Shown: in pieces, positions 6,033 through 6,595 of the stretch
Layout of the letters: each line of letters begins with the position of its first letter
Numbering within the stretch: position 1 is the stretch's first letter
Assembly (NCBI GenBank): GCA_023422955.1
Contig: JAFAGG010000124.1
Location: 1-6,595, forward strand
Source of the DNA: Pseudomonadota bacterium
Lineage (GTDB): Bacteria > Pseudomonadota > Gammaproteobacteria > Burkholderiales > Burkholderiaceae_D
Length of the DNA stretch: 6,595 bases
Direction: 5' to 3'
The notes under the pieces: model-generated
Told to the model about the DNA's origin: nothing
The model's database searches: none
Seen by the model: the letters and a program-made list of their open reading frames with translations, nothing else
Program-made: the position numbers and the translations under genes

Positions 6033-6234
6033 GCCGGCCCTTCTCTTACGCGTAGAAGTGTCGGTCATGCGGACATTAGTTGTTTTAAGCAATCACAAGC
6101 GTGATGCGTCGTTTGGAGAAAAGAATCGCATCGAAGCGAAAAGCTTGTCGTTTTGAGAAGAGAGAGAGGCGAATCGTGGAGAGTCGGAGAGACACGTGCT
6201 CGCAGCGCATGCTAACGCGCCGTCGGCAAAATAA
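5782..6234. other. Upstream region of the GGDEF-EAL gene up to the tRNA terminator
   Basis: About 450 bp in which the only candidate gene is the doubtful small minus-strand ORF ending at 5778. Plus-strand open frames at the left are antisense to it and show no recognisable product. The part from about 6100 to 6200 is purine-rich on the plus strand, with a GAGAGAGAG run near 6160 and a pair of 13-bp direct repeats. The promoter of the GGDEF-EAL gene must lie here or inside the small ORF, but no hexamer pair close to consensus was found by eye. Confidence 0.5.
6108..6159. repeat. Pair of 13-bp direct repeats
   Basis: GTCGTTTGGAGAA at 6108-6120 and GTCGTTTTGAGAA at 6147-6159 differ at one base, and their starts are 39 bp apart. 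The first copy lies between the arms of an inverted repeat, GATGCG (6103-6108) and CGCATC (6127-6132). They could be a paired regulator site or chance similarity in a purine-rich tract; no regulator is suggested. Confidence 0.5.
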
Positions 6235-6266
6235 AAAAGCCGCTGATCGCGAGATCAACGGCTTTT
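6235..6266 (-). terminator. Intrinsic terminator of the tRNA-Met gene
   Basis: On the minus strand a 14-bp stem (AAAAGCCGTTGATC with GATCAGCGGCTTTT, one G-T wobble) closes a TCGC tetraloop, and the T-run extends beyond it (TTTTTTATTTT). The wobble pairs only in the minus-strand transcript; the plus strand would have a C-A mismatch, so orientation agrees with the tRNA. It begins six bases after the encoded CCA, leaving almost no 3' trailer. Confidence 0.9.
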
Positions 6267-6272
6267 GAATTC

Positions 6273-6349
6273 TGGTGGTGATAGGTGGATTTGAACCACC
6301 GACCCCAGCATTATGAGTGCTGTGCTCTAACCAACTGAGCTATATCACC
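6273..6349 (-). tRNA. Elongator tRNA-Met (anticodon CAU)
   Basis: The minus strand folds into a full 77-nt cloverleaf: acceptor stem GGTGATA/TATCACC, D-arm GCTC/GAGC, anticodon stem CAGCA/TGCTG with loop CTCATAA, variable loop GGGTC, T-arm GGTGG/CCACC with loop TTCAAAT, discriminator A, and an encoded CCA (6273-6275). The anticodon CAT is at 6313-6315. The paired first acceptor base and the anticodon arm with GGGTC resemble elongator tRNA-Met rather than initiator tRNA. A tRNA-Ile2, which would need lysidine at the wobble position, shares this anticodon but has a different anticodon stem in E. coli. The gene has its own promoter at 6362-6390 and terminator at 6235-6266. Confidence 0.95.
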
Positions 6350-6361
6350 AGAGAGCGCGAA

Positions 6362-6390
6362 ATTATGGCGTATCGGGATAGTCGTGTCAA
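6362..6390 (-). promoter_or_regulatory. Sigma-70 promoter of the tRNA-Met gene
   Basis: On the minus strand a perfect -35, TTGACA (6385-6390), is followed by a 17-bp spacer and the -10 CATAAT (6362-6367), five of six matches. The start site should fall near 6355, a few bases before the mature tRNA end at 6349. The segment after the -10 includes GCGC, like the GC-rich discriminators of stringently controlled stable-RNA promoters. It lies in the gap between miaA and the tRNA. Confidence 0.88.
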
Positions 6391-6418
6391 CCAGAACCGC
6401 AACGCCGGGGCGAATTGT

Positions 6419-6595
6419 TCATATCCTGCTTTGCCGGGCCGTTTGCAGGTGGGCGAGCACCAGGGCCGGTGCGGCGGGATCGAGGCAATCCACGACGATG
6501 CGATGCGGCATCGAGCGCAGCCAGGTGAGCTGACGTTTTGCCAACTGCCTGGTCGCGGCGATGCCCTTGTCGCGCAAGCTCGCCTTGTCATAGTG
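6419..6595 (-). CDS. miaA: tRNA dimethylallyltransferase MiaA, C-terminal 58 residues (5' part outside window)
   Basis: MiaA transfers a dimethylallyl group from dimethylallyl diphosphate to the N6 of A37 in tRNAs reading codons that begin with U, which supports reading-frame maintenance. Only the C-terminus is visible, ending at TGA 6419-6421. The segment ATRQLAKRQLTWLR followed by a conserved basic and hydrophobic stretch (MPHRIVVDCL) is the typical MiaA C-terminal signature (RQLAKRQxTWLR). The P-loop and the diphosphate-binding residues are off the window. The tRNA-Met promoter starts within 30 bp after the stop, on the same strand. The frame is open to the window edge. Confidence 0.92.
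   Translation of the reverse strand, partial: HYDKASLRDKGIAATRQLAKRQLTWLRSMPHRIVVDCLDPAAPALVLAHLQTARQSRI

Noticed and set aside
6273..6349. tRNA gene as an integration site for a mobile island
   Set aside because: No integrase, no second copy of the tRNA 3' end and no foreign-looking gene is visible next to it. An intact terminator follows at once.
6340..6591. An 83-codon minus-strand ORF at the right end
   Set aside because: It is out of frame with the clear MiaA C-terminus and runs into the tRNA-Met gene.

Overview
The window looks like chromosome from a betaproteobacterium, probably Burkholderiales and possibly Oxalobacteraceae. This rests on codon use, on a tRNA-Met followed by miaA, and on the style of the signalling proteins. 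It is an inference from family resemblance, not a database result. No transposase, integrase, phage gene or CRISPR array is visible.

Layout. (1) Bases 1-266, minus strand: the 5' part of a tonB gene running off the left edge. It has a candidate Fur box overlapping a perfect TATAAT about 90 bp upstream. (2) Bases 267-983: about 700 bp without a convincing gene. It holds three near-perfect 11-bp repeats that place A-tracts in helical phase, and a very small ORF behind a consensus-like ribosome binding site. (3) Bases 984-3124, plus strand: a two-gene unit. The first gene is a soluble LOV-HisKA-HATPase-receiver hybrid histidine kinase with the complete photoactive LOV signature; the second is a stand-alone CheY-like receiver. 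A four-copy 10-bp tandem repeat covers the junction. (4) Bases 3211-5781, minus strand and convergent: an 856-residue soluble PAS-PAS-PAS-GGDEF-EAL protein with cyclase, I-site and phosphodiesterase residues all intact. Its start codon overlaps the stop of a small unrecognised ORF. (5) Bases 5782-6234: mostly non-coding, purine-rich near its right end. (6) Bases 6235-6390, minus strand: an elongator tRNA-Met gene with a near-consensus sigma-70 promoter and an intrinsic terminator. (7) Bases 6419-6595, minus strand: the last 58 codons of miaA, running off the right edge.

How the genes may work together. The LOV hybrid kinase very probably senses blue light through a flavin-cysteinyl adduct and passes phosphate to its own receiver and/or the free receiver. 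Neither receiver has a DNA-binding domain, so output is probably by protein-protein contact or a phosphorelay. The adjacent c-di-GMP enzyme is a plausible but unproven downstream target, which would make the locus a light-to-c-di-GMP module. tonB, tRNA-Met and miaA look like unrelated housekeeping flanks.
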